DNA from: Coenobita brevimanus
Lineage: Eukaryota > Arthropoda > Malacostraca > Decapoda > Coenobitidae
Assembly (NCBI GenBank): GCA_032717465.1
Contig: CM064681.1
Location: 14,696,510 to 14,760,509 of the forward strand
DNA length: 64,000 nucleotides
Reading direction: 5' to 3'
The translations under genes were made by a program, and so were the position numbers. Shown here piece after piece: positions 1 through 11,852 of the stretch (position 1 is its first letter; every line of letters starts with the position of its first letter). The notes under the pieces are model-generated. The model was given only the letters and a program-made list of their open reading frames with translations. It was not told the origin of the DNA and made no database searches.

Positions 1-370
1 CCCTAAGGTGGGAAAGGATGTCCGGATGGTGATTATGTAATTATTATCAGTTTTATCCATAACCTCCCTAACCAGTTCTGTGTGAAGGTCTTCTACAAAG
101 CTGAACAAAAATGTCTTCATTAGGAAGGATAACAAAAAATATAGTTACTTTAACTGTATAAGATAATCATATATGGTGATTAACAAGAAAGCAAAAATAA
201 TGACATGAAATTGATTTGACACTTGCCATGTTGAGAACACACACACACACACACACACGACGAAAAAGAGAAGCTTTTGGTGTGTGACTCGTAATTACGG
301 CAGTCAACAGCACCATTGCTTATGCTGGTGATTCTTCACAGTCGCGTCCACAGCGGTGCACCACTACAAA

Positions 371-454
<84 letters not shown>

Positions 455-1257
455 TGTCTCTGTTTTTTCAGATGGTCATTATGGTGTTGGTGAAATGGCA
501 CGTCACTCAGTGCGCGGCGGTGAGGCAGCGACCACCAGTGGTTATTGTCGGCGGTGTCAGTAACACCAAATGCCACCCCGCACTGTGTTTCGACCAGGCA
601 TAACACACCAAGCAGCAATTCTTTTTTACCGAATTATTTTGCATATAACTCCTTAACATTCTCTTGCAATTTATTTTGGACATTACTCCTGAACTTTCTC
701 TTGTGTAATATCCTACCTGGCATAACACAATACACACTACGTAGATTTTTTTTCCTTGGCGATTTATTTTGCTTAACACGTCTTGTGAGTTATTATTCTA
801 CTTGGCATGACACACTACATAGCATGCTTCCCTTTGTGATTAGTTTTGCATTTTACTCTTTAACACCCTTTCGTTTGTTATAAAGTTTTCATATCGACAT
901 ACAATGCGTCAGTGATGAACAAGAGGGTATTATGGTGTATGTGGAGAATAAGTCACAAAGGAAGAGATGTTAGGAATCTAACAAAAACACTTAGAATCCG
1001 ACACTTTGGCCCATCTTCCCGTCAGTCAAATAGGGTCCCTAGCACTTCCTCCTCAGCAATTTACTTTTCAGTTCAGCTGGTAAATGTTTTGTACTTTACC
1101 TATGAACAGTATACCGATATTAGTATAATTTTTAATCAACGCAAAACACTATAGTAATGTACACTAAGCAAAATATATCGCTTGGGATGAGGTGTTGGGG
1201 AGATCCCTTAACCGACGAGAATGCGGATTGCCACTTCGTCTTTTATTGTTAGTTGTT
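1..1257. other. No gene recognised; AC and CT microsatellites
   Basis: Open frames here are short, lack recognisable domains and mostly arise from simple repeats. An (AC)n tract lies at 236-258 and a long pure (CT)n tract at 373-449; apparent Ser-Leu or Arg-Glu repeat proteins across the latter are artefacts of the dinucleotide. I see no exon-like structure. Confidence 0.6.
373..449. repeat. (CT)n microsatellite
   Basis: About 38 uninterrupted CT dinucleotides, read directly from the sequence. Confidence 0.98.
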
Positions 1258-1260
1258 GTT

Positions 1261-1425
1261 ATTATTATTATTATTATTATTATCTATTGCCAGACGCCTC
1301 AATCCCGTTTGGGGTGGTCACAAACAAATCGCCTCCAAGTCGCCCTGTCTCCCGCCACTTCACTGCCCTGCTCCCAACTCACACTCCCCTCTCTCATATA
1401 CCTCTCCACCCCATCCCTCCATAAT
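1261..1425 (-). mobile_element. LINE-R 3' end fragment (copy 1)
   Basis: The minus strand matches the 3' end of the LINE-R copy at 22156-22835. The shared block contains the reverse complement of a run ending CGGGATTGAGGCGTCTGGCAA, just before the tail. The tail here is (ATT)n at 1261-1283, and a second ATT-rich run at 1424-1449 flanks the truncated end. Only the last ~140 bp of the element survive, covering the C-terminus of its polymerase. It is 5' truncated, as is usual for LINE insertions. Confidence 0.8.
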
Positions 1426-1449
1426 AATAGTAATTATTATTATTATTAT

Positions 1450-2385
1450 GCACGAATTTCATTAGTTTGGTATTTTGTGGAACAATATTACTGTCTGCAA
1501 ATTGACAAATCCATTTAGCAGCAATTTTGAAAAGTTTAGCAATTACTTCTTTCAGTTCCAAGACGTTGTAAATATTTATTCTTGCTACCACTGCACTCTA
1601 CATTTTGACCTGTGGTGGGATTCTCAGATGTATTTATAATGGGTTCTGCCGTGTCTCAGGTTATTTTCTGCAGGATGGCCAACATTAGAATCCTTCCTTG
1701 TCTTGCCTTCTTTCATCAAAAACCGTTAATTTTTATTCCTGAGTTCCTCAGTGATCGTCTTCAGTTTAGGGCTGGCTTTGAAATGATAAAATTAAGGCTC
1801 TAGGCTCAAACCTTATATTGCAAAACCCTAATTTTTGAAGTTCATTAATGAAACTCAGAGCCTGTGGTTATTACGTATGGTCAGTTTGCATTCCATATTA
1901 CAAAACGCGTCAGCCATATGGGGAGGACAGATACCTTCCATCGTTGTCAAGCACTTCAAAAATCATTGTCAAAAATTTGGAGCCTGCATCCCACTTCACG
2001 GTTTCAGGTTTAAATGTACAACCCAGACGCACTGGCTCGTATTCTCATCTGTTCTCCCTAACACTTTTTCCTAAACGATTTATTATCCTTATTTCACCTT
2101 CGTGTCCTATTGTGCGTTATGTAAATTTTTCAAACATCGCCATACTCTGCATAAAGAACATACAAAATGATATTAACAAGCCGAATCGAAAAATTAATCG
2201 CTAAGGAAGAGTTGCTGGGGAGCTTAATTACCTGGCTAGAATACGGAACACAGACTTCACAAATAATGCCAGATCGTCACTAAAGATGATATAATTACCT
2301 CAGGAATAAGCTATCATTTTACTGCACTCTTCGCTAAACTTAAAAGCTGTCAGTAAATGGAATACCTCTAGCTGCTGAATTATCT
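1450..2385. other. No feature recognised
   Basis: AT-rich DNA. A few 60-120-codon frames occur on the plus strand but show no motif, repeat relation or splice-site pattern that I can support. Confidence 0.5.
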
Positions 2386-2526
2386 GTCTGTCTATCGTCA
2401 GATGCCTCAGTCCCATAACTGGTGGCCACAATAAAATTGCCTTCACGTACCTTTGTCCTCTGTCATTTGGTTGCCCTTCCTCCAACTCACACACCCCTCC
2501 CTCATGCATATCTATACTCCATCCGT
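2386..2526 (-). mobile_element. LINE-R 3' end fragment (copy 2, diverged)
   Basis: On the minus strand this repeats the order of blocks seen in the other LINE-R tails (GAGGGAGGGGTGTGTGAGTTG, GTGGCCACC, GGGACTGAGGCATCTG), followed by a GACA-type tail. It is clearly more diverged than the copies at 1284, 22156 and 26183, so it is probably older. Confidence 0.7.
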
Positions 2527-3771
2527 GCTAAACTGGAAAGCTATCTTGGTTAACTTCCATTGGTTTCATAATTAACATCAAATTATCGATAAAGCTTGAT
2601 CATTACATAGAGAATATTTCACTGCTGCTCATTTCACCTGATGTAAAGAAAATGTCACTAGCAGCTAACTGACAACTCTCTAAGCAAACTCTGATAGGGT
2701 GTCCCGCTCGTTGCAATGTGAGAATTATTGTGCATAAAGCTTCTATATATTTAACAGTTCTCGTTTGACAGTTAAAATTCATCAATACATGGAAAAGTCT
2801 ATAGAGACTAAACTATGGGTGGCTCTGACCGGCTGCTTGTTTAAAGAATTCCTTTTAATTTCTTGCTGATTACAAGTTCTTTTTGATACACAAAAATTCT
2901 GTCACCTTATGTAACTGTCATCTCTAGCCGTATAACTGGCAACTCTCAGCGGGTGGCTGTAATAGGCCGATCTGCTCCCCCCATCCTCACACATCAACCA
3001 ATGGTCGCAAATGTCCCTTTCCACGTAATTCCCGGGAAAAAGAACACAGAAAATAGAGTAAGGGGTGCTGACATTTCTTTGTTTTCATCCTGGGACGGCA
3101 CGTGTAATTAAGGATACCGATTCCTCTTACTTTTCTTGCACACAGATACGGTTGACATTTGAGAAAGTTTGACAGTGTGAGTGTAACTGTCACTATTACG
3201 GTTTACCCCACTGAAAATTATCTTTCTGTACCTGTCTACTTGTTTGTCTTTTTATCTATCTGTCTATCTATCTACGAGCATCTATCCATGTATAACTATA
3301 TATGTCTGTATATCTCTTTATTTTTGTCATCATCTCTCTATCTCTACCTTCTTTTTAGTCTTTCTTACACGGTAAGAAAACTCACCTCTAATATTATATG
3401 CTGATTAACTTCCTTTACAATTTCTTACGAGGTCATAAACTAGATGTATTTTTTTTTTCTTATACTGGTGCGTAATTTGTCATTCTTATTTGTTTATTGG
3501 GTCTACGAAAATTAAAATCTGCACATTTTAAGCTTCTAGATGAAAAATGAAAAAGTTTTTTTTTTTTTCCGTCTTCCTTCATCTGGGGTTACCTTTGTTT
3601 TATAATGAGAATTTTCACGGGTATGGTGTACAAAGTAGAAATTTTCTTAACACTGAAAAATAGTATATACTATCCTTCTTTAAAAAGTGTGAAAAAATAC
3701 TTTTACCATACAGGGTATAGTTTATTTATTACAATGACTTATTTTTTTATTTCAGTTACACTATTTTTAAG
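2527..3771. other. No gene recognised
   Basis: AT-rich sequence with poly-T runs and imperfect CTAT repeats (about 3245-3350). The frames on either strand look random. It ends at the left target-site duplication of LINE-C. Confidence 0.5.
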
Positions 3772-3782
3772 GATCAGAAGCA
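3772..3782. repeat. Left TSD of minus-strand LINE-C
   Basis: The 11-mer gatcagaagca is repeated exactly at 21887-21897, immediately beyond the other end of the LINE. It brackets the whole 18.1-kb nested block. Confidence 0.85.
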
Positions 3783-4435
3783 GGGCTGACTGACTGAATA
3801 TTATTAAAATCTGGCAGCGCAACTGCCAGGGTCATATACCGCCGGACAACAAAGGTAAAGGACGGCGCAAATAAAAAGTGCATATTCAAAATAAAGTAAC
3901 ACCCAATTGTAGAAATAAAATCACTGCAAAGAACAAAATATTTGTTTATAAAAAAATTAATTTCTTATAAAAGTGGAAGGAGGCCAGCGGCCTGGAGAAA
4001 ACTAAAAACATCGGTATAATCCCCGGAGGCTCCACCAAGCATCGACGACAGACAATAGGCACAATCTGCCCCTTTAAGCCTATGGAGGAATCTCTGACAG
4101 AGGTTCACCAGACTTGGACACTCGACCAGCAAGTGACAAACAGTAAAGTGAAGAAGGCAATCATTACAGTACAGTAGAATCCCACCACACATCAGGAATC
4201 CACGTGTAAGCCAAGAGCGCCCAGTGCAAAGCCTGGCAAGAGCCACCTCCAACAGCCGATTCATGGAGGGGAGAACCCTCGGCACAACCACTCTCTGAAA
4301 AATTTCTTTTAGCTTATTATGAACAACATCCCACTGTATGCCAACACGTACGAATCTCGTACTGCAAGTAAGATGTTACATCCGAAGTGGGAAACGGGTA
4401 GTCAGTAGGGGGCCGTAGAGAAGACGCAGCTTTAG
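3783..4435 (-). pseudogene. LINE-C ORF2, C-terminal zinc-motif segment (broken)
   Basis: Residues encoded at 4291-3965 form the tail of ORF2 after the RNase H domain, including a CNDCLLHFTVCHLLVECP stretch. This is a C-x2-C-x7-H-x4-C pattern like that at the C-terminus of R1/I-type LINE polymerases. The same region, better preserved, is on the plus strand at 35687-36090. It is separated from its RNase H domain at 13007-13500 by the LINE-A insertion. The block upstream (about 4317-4420) continues the ORF in another frame, so at least one frameshift is present. Confidence 0.8.
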
Positions 4436-4540
4436 TTTTTATTTTTTTCATGCAAGGAAGAAGGAACCAAAGGCCAGATGCCCGCAAACCGTTCCTTCCA
4501 AGAAAAAAAAAAACAAGAACAATACAAAAGAGAGCCAAAT

Positions 4541-7056
4541 TCAAGAGCCATCCTTTTCGAGATGCCTGGACACACTGCATTTGAAAGACTGGCAATCATA
4601 GGAAGTAGGAAATACAGACAGAGGGAGACAGTTCCAGAATTGACCTGCTGCATCAATGAAAGACTGGAAGTAATGGTTAACTCTTGCATTAGAGAGTTGG
4701 ACAGAAAAACGATGAGAGTTTGTTGCTAGACGGGTGCTACGCACCCATCGTAGTGATGGAGGGATGCAAGCAGACAGTTCAGAGGAACAACGACCATTGA
4801 AGCAGCGATAGAAGAGAGATAAAGATGCAACAATGCAGCAAAGAAACAGAGGTTGAATGGGAGAAAGTAAGAGGAGGAAAGTTAATGAGACGAAAAGCCT
4901 TTGATTCCACCCTACTGAGAAGAGATGTATATAGGGAGCCTTTCCACACATGAGAATTGTACTCCACACAGGGGCGAATAAAACCCGTGTATAAGATCAA
5001 CAACTGTGCAGGGGTAAAGAAGGTATGGAGTCGGCTTAGCACACCTAATCTCTTGGATGCAGATATTCCAAGAGATGTAATATAATCTTTCCAAGATAAG
5101 TCCTAAGTGAATGAAACCTCACGCAGGTTCAAGGATGATGCAGGATTGAGCTGGATATTATTAAACATGAGTGGAGACTCCTGTGGAAGATTTTGTCAGG
5201 TTGATAGGTGTAAAAACTGAGTCTTTGATGCATTAAAAACAATAGGATTATTTTTACCCCAGTCAGAGATACGAGCCAAGTCAGACATTAGGTGTGCCAA
5301 AGCCTCATCCCTAGTTTGTTGAAGTAACTGTTGAGATGGACATTGCGGGAACCGAATGGAAAGGTGAAGGGTGCAATCATTAGCACATGAGTGGATAGGA
5401 TTAGATGTACAGCTTAGAAGGTCATTGATGAATAATAGGAAGAGAGTTGGTGACAGGACAGAGCCCTGAGGAACACCACAGTTGATAGTTCTATGAGAAG
5501 AATGATGGCTGTCTAGAACAGCGGCTATAGAATGAAAAGAAGGGAAGCTATAGATGAAGGCACAGATAGAATAGAAACCGTAAAAGGGCAGTTTGAAAAT
5601 TAAAGATTTATGCCAGACTCGATCAAAAGTCTTTGAGATGTCAAGTGCAATGGCAAAGCTTTTGCCAAAGTCCCGAAAGGGGGATGACCAGGAGACTGAA
5701 TGGCAGGTGAGAAGATCGCCAGTGGAGCGTCCCTGACGGAACCTATACTGATGATCAGAAAGAAGGTTGTGATAGGAAAGATGCTTTAAAAAATTTTCTG
5801 CTAAGAATAGACCCGAAAACTTTTGAGACAAGATGTTAAAGCAATTGGTTGTTAGTTAGAGGGTTAGGAATGGTCACCTTTCTTTGGGACTGGGTGAAGG
5901 AGAGCAAACTTTCAGCAAGAAGGAAGGGTACTAGTTGCTAGACAGAGGAAGAGTTTACCTAGGTAGGGTGTACGCACAGAAGCACAATTCTTGAGGACAA
6001 AAAGAGGGACTCCATCAGGCCCATATGCCTTGTTAGTAGTGAGGCCAGTGATGGCAGGAAATACATCAGCTGAAGAAATGTTAATGTCAGGCATGAGGAA
6101 GTCAGAGGGGAGAAGTGATGGAGGAACAGCACCGGAATTGTTCAAGGTGGAACTGGAGGAGAACATCTGAGTGAAGAGATCTGCTTCATCAGTAGAAGAA
6201 ATAGCTACAGAGCCATCAGAGTACAAACGAGGAGGGAAGGATGATGAGGTAAAGTTGTTAGAAAGGTTTTTGGCAACGTGCCAGAAGGAGAGGGAAGAAT
6301 TCGAGTTGGAGAGCTGAGAGCATTTAGTACGGATGAAATTATTTGCAGCAGAGCGAAAAACAGACTTAGCATGATTCTGGGTAGAAACATAAAAAAGATG
6401 TGATTCAGGGGTGGGATGGCTCTGGTACCTTTTATAGGCCCTTTCCTTGTTGCGGACAGCATTAGAACAAGGGTGATTAAACCAAGGCTTTCTTGCATTA
6501 GTCAAAGGATATGAGAAAGGAATGTATGCTTCCATGCCCGAGAGAATAACCTCCATAATGTACAAGGCTCATTCAGATGGCTGCCGGCCATGGAAGCAAT
6601 AATTATTCCAGGGAAAATTGAAGAAGTACTATCTGAGGGCTTCCCAATCTGCAGCTCCAAAGTGCCATAGTTGACGTTTCTTTGGAGGATCCATAGGCTG
6701 TACCAGAGCGATAGGACAGGTTAAGGTAATAAGGTTGTGATTGGAGGAGCCCAATGGAGAAGAAAGATTAACAGTGTAAGCAGAAGGATCAGTTGTAAGG
6801 AAGAGGTCAGGTATGTTTGAGCTCCCTCGAAAGTGGTCAGGGATATGGACAGTGTGCTGTACAAGCTGCTCTAGTTCATTAAGGATATAAAAGATGTAGG
6901 CTTGTTCACCAGATGGATCAGTGAAAGGAAAGGAGAGCTAAAGGTGGTGGTGAACATTGAAATCTCCTAAAATGGAGATTTCAGAGAAAGGAGAAATGGA
7001 TAGAATGGTTCCGTTGTAGAAGTAAGATGGTCAAAGAATTTTTCATAGTCAGAAGC
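4541..7056 (-). pseudogene. LINE-A ORF2: endonuclease remainder, linker and reverse transcriptase (broken)
   Basis: Read on the minus strand, fragments in different frames cover the endonuclease C-terminus (about 7056-6600), the linker (6565-5912), the RT (5831-5196) and the C-terminal region (5042-4541). RT signatures include LDISKTFDRVWHK and GVPQGSVLSPTLFLLFINDLL. The catalytic box expected to read YADD is CANDC here, so the first of its two aspartates is lost. In LINE-B the same box is intact. No RNase H domain follows. Together with several frameshifts this makes a dead polymerase. It fed target-primed reverse transcription when active. Confidence 0.85.
7052..7056. repeat. TSD (gaagc) left of Gypsy element
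   Basis: gaagc at 7052-7056 is repeated at 12860-12864, directly outside the two LTRs. LINE-A sequence resumes across the site when compared with LINE-B at 17821-17880. Confidence 0.9.
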
Positions 7057-8063
7057 TGTCACGAATCAGTTCGCGACATTTCCCTTTTGTGAGAAGCCAC
7101 GAACTATTAGTGGAAAACTCACTGTGTATCGCTCAGCTAACCATTTCTCCCTCCATTTCGGAGTATACTTTTCAAATCATTCGTCACCGTTTTCAAAAAG
7201 TGACCGATTTAATGCACGTCACTAAGTGCGCTACTGAGCGATACAATTGTTTCTTTATCGTTCGCCTCTACTTCCCTCAACCGTTAGCCACGCCTTGCGT
7301 CCTGCCCATACAATGTATTTGAATTCAGTCCAGTTGTTGCTGCGATGGAGAGAGGTCCTGTGTTAGCAGTGTGAGGTCAGCTAGTACCCAAACTCCACAG
7401 TTCTTCAGTACTTCCATCCTAGTTCAGCTTGGGTGATACGCAGCATTCATCGACTATAGTATTTCTTTTGTGTATTTCCTAGTTTTAAGAGCTTAGTTAA
7501 GGTGTTTTTTCCTAGGCGTAAGTATTTAGCTTCTGTGTGAGTGAGCGAGTGCGTCTCATTTAATTGATTTGAATTGTAACGTTAAATTTATTTTTTGTGA
7601 TTAATAAATTTAACAGTTCCTTTCTTGAGCTTAATGTAAGTAAACTCTTGTTTCATTTCTCCATAATTAAGCTTATTTCCCACATAGCTCCTAGCTTGCA
7701 TAGACGTTTTGCTTTCATAACTGGTACTTAGACCAGTCTTGTTGTATTAACTTAATATCCGTTGTGCCACCTGGGAGTTAAGCATCGGCAAGAACCTGAT
7801 GTTAGTATTAGTTATTTATTGTCAAGGGTGAAGTAACTTTCTCCAGAGGCTAACAGTACAGTAATTCAGCAACTGTGAGTAATTAGTCTCTGCTGTGTAC
7901 TGTTGAGAAAGTTTTTAAATTCTCGTTCTTAGAGAATCGTTGCACGATTTAGCAAGACAATCATTGTCCCTGCTCTTTAATATTATTGAATATTAATATC
8001 AAATTAAATAATATTTAACCATTTATATCAAAATTATCCTGATATTATAAAAACCCCGTGACA
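7057..8063 (+). repeat. 5' LTR of Gypsy element
   Basis: Direct repeat of 11853-12859 with the same length of 1007 bp. The ends form the short inverted repeat TGTCACG...CGTGACA. Identical 77-codon open frames inside both LTRs are shadows of the repeat. Confidence 0.95.
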
Positions 8064-8065
8064 AT

Positions 8066-8083
8066 TGGCGACCTCATTCCAGG
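8066..8083 (+). promoter_or_regulatory. Candidate primer-binding site
   Basis: TGGCGACCTCATTCCAGG begins two bases after the 5' LTR. The TGG start is expected for pairing with a tRNA CCA end. TGGCGACC resembles sites described as tRNA-Arg primed in 412/mdg1-like elements; the tRNA assignment is from memory and tentative. Confidence 0.6.
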
Positions 8084-8482
8084 ATATTAACTCCTAGCTC
8101 TAAAGCTATTCACGAGATAGTGCTCACTCATTCACATTTAGGTATTTACCATTAAAGTTTATAGGCACAAGTTTACTGGTGTTTACCGTTGATTTAGCAA
8201 GTGAATTTTTGCTTTGTTAATCAATAGAGTACTTAATTCTAGTTTATTCTTGGTAACCCCATACGATTTTATTCGCTCCTGGGAAGTCGCCGTACCCATT
8301 GTGTTTATTATTGACAATAGTCTTCCCAGTCATTTACATTTTTGATTTATTCTTTGCCAGTTAACTGGATAAGACTGGTCACCACTAGCTTGTGTCTGTA
8401 CTCTTTACTTGTGTTTATTAGCATTCGTTTGCGAAGCAGCAATCAGTACTGAGTCGCTAGTTATTTAGATTGAGTTAGCGAC

Positions 8483-9838
8483 ATGGCTACCACCATATTT
8501 TTACAGGAAGCCAAAGATATGGGTCTTACAGACCCAACTGAAATTAAAGAATACATACTCTCACGGCATAATCAGGAGCAGCAGCGCGAGAATGATGCCC
8601 GTGAAGAGCGTAAGATTCAGCGCGAATACGAGCGAGAACAGCGCGAACAACGTGAAAGAGAGCGTGCATATGAACAAGAGCAGCGTGAGAAAGAGCGCGA
8701 ATACGAGCGTGAACAGCGCGAATACGAGCGTGAACAACGAGACAAAGAACGAGAACATGAACTTGAAATGATGAAGCTCAAGCGAGATTCCTTGGGTTCA
8801 GACACATCTGGTGCAGTTGGTTCAAGCTCCACGAGCGCTCTCCCTGCACATGTTATGGCGACTCCACACATCAAGCTTCCCCCATACAAAGATGGCGAGC
8901 GAATCGAGCCATACATAGCTCGATTTGAAGACATGGCTCAGCTTTACCAGCTCGATGATGCAGCTAAGCGGCTTCAGTTTCTTAGCCTGTTTGAGGGCCC
9001 TGCCCTCGATATTCTCCACGAATTCGTGCAGACAATCTCACGTATGAAGTGATGAAAGCTGCACTCATTAAGGCGTATGGTCTCACAGTAGACGACGCCA
9101 AAGCTCAGTTCATGCGAGCTCGTCTCCAAGACAAGGAGACAGCTGTTCAGTTCCTCGACCGTCTCACTGCTTACCTAGGTGAGTGGATGGAGAAAGATGA
9201 AACTCCTTCCACGCGTGAGGGGATAATTGACCTTATGCTGCGTACACAGCTAGAGAGGTCATGGCCTGCTGAGCTCATAGCACAGCTTAAGATCTGCCAG
9301 GTGAAAGATGCCAGCCAAATGGTAGAGAAGGCTGACGCATTCTTTACTGCATACGGGTATCAAGCTCGTAAGCAAAACAACCTGGAGCAGAAAAGATACT
9401 GCCAAGTCTGGGAAGCCGTCTCAGACTGAATCCCAGCACCAAGGCCATTCTCAGAATAATGGCCAAGGTCCAAAACCGCAGTGGAAGGACCAGGGGCAAA
9501 ACACTCAGAAACCTGAGTGGAAGAGGTACAACAAGTACCCTAACCAGCAGCAGCAGCAGCCACGCAACCGACCGTCGGGACAAACTTTTCCACCACCAGC
9601 TCAAAAGAGGCAGGAAGCGAATGCAGCCTTCATTCCTCAGCAGCAGCCTGGTGGTCACGTCCCTACCAGTGTGGGTACTTCCCCACAGTTCACTAGTCCC
9701 ACAGTGACAGTGAACCCCCCTCCACAGATGGCCAATGTTCCATCTTCCCAATATAACCCTCAAGGCACAATGTTTGCCACATCAATTCAGCAGCCTCATG
9801 AGTGGCTAGCTGCTTCCTCCACAGGCCCTCCCACAGGT
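8483..9838 (+). pseudogene. gag: Gypsy gag (coiled-coil capsid precursor), frameshifted
   Basis: The reading frame starts MATTIFLQEAKDMG. Residues ~30-100 are an extreme Arg/Glu/Gln/Tyr-rich coiled coil. A capsid-like segment follows (LPPYKDGERIEPYIARFEDM and on), as in crustacean, mollusc and fish Gypsy elements. Around 9035 the frame shifts by one base and it returns near 9400, so two compensating indels disrupt residues ~185-310. After these, a Gln/Pro-rich stretch runs into the protease. I see no CCHC nucleic-acid-binding knuckle, unlike many Gag proteins. The start was chosen because it is the first ATG downstream of the primer-binding site that opens the long frame. Confidence 0.85.
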
Positions 9839-10711
9839 GACAGTACCTTCCTTGTACAGCCAGGGTTTGTGGGAGGCATTCCTGTGAAGGTCCTGAGAGA
9901 CAATGGTTCCTCAGGTTGCTCTGTCAAGCAGAGTTTAGTTCGGCCTGAGCAGTATACAGGTCGACAGATCCATGCAAAGCTTATTGATGGATCAGTGAGA
10001 TTGTTCCCTGAGGCACGTATCCAGGTGGCATCTCCATTTTATACTGGTACGACACTTGCGGTTGTCATGCCAGAGCCTCTATTTGACTTTATAGTAGGCA
10101 ATATTAATGGAGTCAAGGATAGTTGCTCCGATGACGCTACTCAGACTTCGGCTGCTGCGGTAACACGAGCCATGACTGAGGCCCCAGACTGTGTCACCCC
10201 AGTGATCATTGAATCACCGCAAGATCTGATGTGTAGTCAACTTGTTGTGCAAGAACAACATTCTGACCCGACACTTGCTGCCGTGCGGAACAAACAAAAG
10301 GGTCGAGTGATTAAGTATTCACGGGGAGGTCGAGCCAAGTTCCTTCGTAAACAAGGACGGCTCTACCGTGAGTCATGAACACCCGAGGGCGAGGTTCAAC
10401 TGCAGTTTGTCGTTCCCGCCAAGTACCGCCTAGCAGTGTTACAATGGGGTCATTGTTCAGCCTCAGGAGGTCACATGGGCAAAAGGAAGACCCAGGGCCG
10501 TATCCGAGCTGACTTTTTCTGGCCAGGGATGGGACGAGACATAGATAGTTTTGTCCGTTCCTGCAGTGTGTGTCAAAGTAACACCACTAATCAGGGACAT
10601 GTCCTTCCTGTGCCGTTTCTAACCACACCTGTAATCTCTGAGTCAGATGAGAGACAGGATAGTGGTAATGTGGGTGTAGACCTGATGTCTCACCTACTAA
10701 CTGCATACTAA
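9839..10711 (+). pseudogene. pol: Gypsy pol remnant: retropepsin-like domain and integrase HHCC zinc domain
   Basis: The frame continues from gag. A retropepsin-like core has VLRDNGSSGCSVKQS, with N where D-T/S-G is usual, and a FIVGNINGV second strand. Downstream, after an in-frame TGA at 10376-10378, is an HHCC zinc domain: H (10451), H (10472) and then CSVCQ, with the conserved FFWPGM between. In most Ty3/Gypsy elements this domain follows RT and RNase H, but here it directly follows the protease. The integrase core, RT and RNase H are absent. Either they were deleted or this was always a defective type. The element cannot make its own polymerase. Confidence 0.8.
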
Positions 10712-11852
10712 CTAGCAACTGTTGTGTGTTGGGTTCCGTAAGATAGGCATCCTAAGCGATTTGAGTAATCCAAGGACCAGCCTGGTTCCCAGTTAAAAGT
10801 GTAGACCAGACGTCTCACTCGTTGGCCCTACAGGACACAGTATATCCAGGGCTTGTAATACATGTATACCATAAGTTAAAGGGGAAGTTTGAGAACCTTG
10901 CAGAGACAGTCCGAGGCTGTGTATGAATTACCTTGTGGAATGTCTCGAGCTGTGGGCCTCTCTGAGGATTCCCGGAGAATGCACATTACCCACATGAGTG
11001 TTCACACCCACGGTGGGTGTTAAAACGTGACCTGCCCGAGATTGTAGCGATTTTCAGCTTCCTGTATTAGTCGTAAGTGTAGAGTTAGGTTAACCAGTAA
11101 ACCGCCCGTTCTAAGCAATTTGTGAATTCAAGAACTGGCACGTTTCCTGGTTAATAATGTTAGGTTAACTAGTAAACTGCCTGTTCTAAGAGATTTGAGT
11201 AATTCAAGAATTGGCACATTTCCTAGTTAATAAGAGTTAACCAGTAAGCTATAAGGGTTCTAAGCAATTTGTGAATTCAAGAATTACGTTTCCTGGTTAA
11301 TAATGACATAAGTACTGATTGCTAGTCAGAGAGAGAGAGAGAGACAGAAATAACAGTTTTGATGCTCCACCTTAATTCCTTTCGCAGGTGTAGCTGGTGG
11401 GTGCAGCATTGCCATGCAGATCAGCTGGTCGTTCCTGTCGCATGCTGCCGCCCCTTCTCTTCTGCCTCGTCATCATTATTTTACTATAAATTTGTATTAC
11501 TGTGTCATTTTACACGTAGGTACAGTTACACTACAACTGTCACACCTACACCGTGTATTACATACACTACACTACATAACAATTAGTTGTTAATGTAAAT
11601 GTAGCGAACTTTCGCTCAGTTTGACCTGAGTACAGGATTTTCACAGTCGTCACGGAGTTTTTCCCTCAAGCTTGTTTCTATTAACGTAAATACGAGGTTT
11701 TTTCGCTCACTGGCGACTGCGACTTTCTCCTGTAGCAGGATAGCACACACACCACAGTGTGAATCTTGTGCGAATGACTTAGGATGTGTACATATATATA
11801 TATCCACAAATTTTTTCCCATAAGGAAAAAATTTAACTTTCTAAGGGCGTAA
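10712..11852 (+). other. Gypsy 3' internal noncoding region
   Basis: No open frame of note. It contains the ~75-bp tandem repeat at 11084-11310, a GA tract at 11330-11344 and, before the 3' LTR, only a weak purine run (about 11844-11847) where a polypurine tract is expected. Confidence 0.7.
11084..11310 (+). repeat. ~75-bp minisatellite, three copies
   Basis: Units start near 11084, 11159 and 11234. Each carries ttaacCagtaa, ttctaag.atttg, aattcaagaa and tttcctggttaataa blocks. A degenerate earlier unit is visible near 10745-10800. Confidence 0.85.

Noticed and set aside
316..618. Open frames rich in Ser-Leu or Arg-Glu
   Set aside because: They are translations of the CT microsatellite at 373-449.
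8561..8934. Minus-strand Ser/Arg- or Phe/Leu-rich frames
   Set aside because: They are the antisense of the gag coiled-coil repeat.
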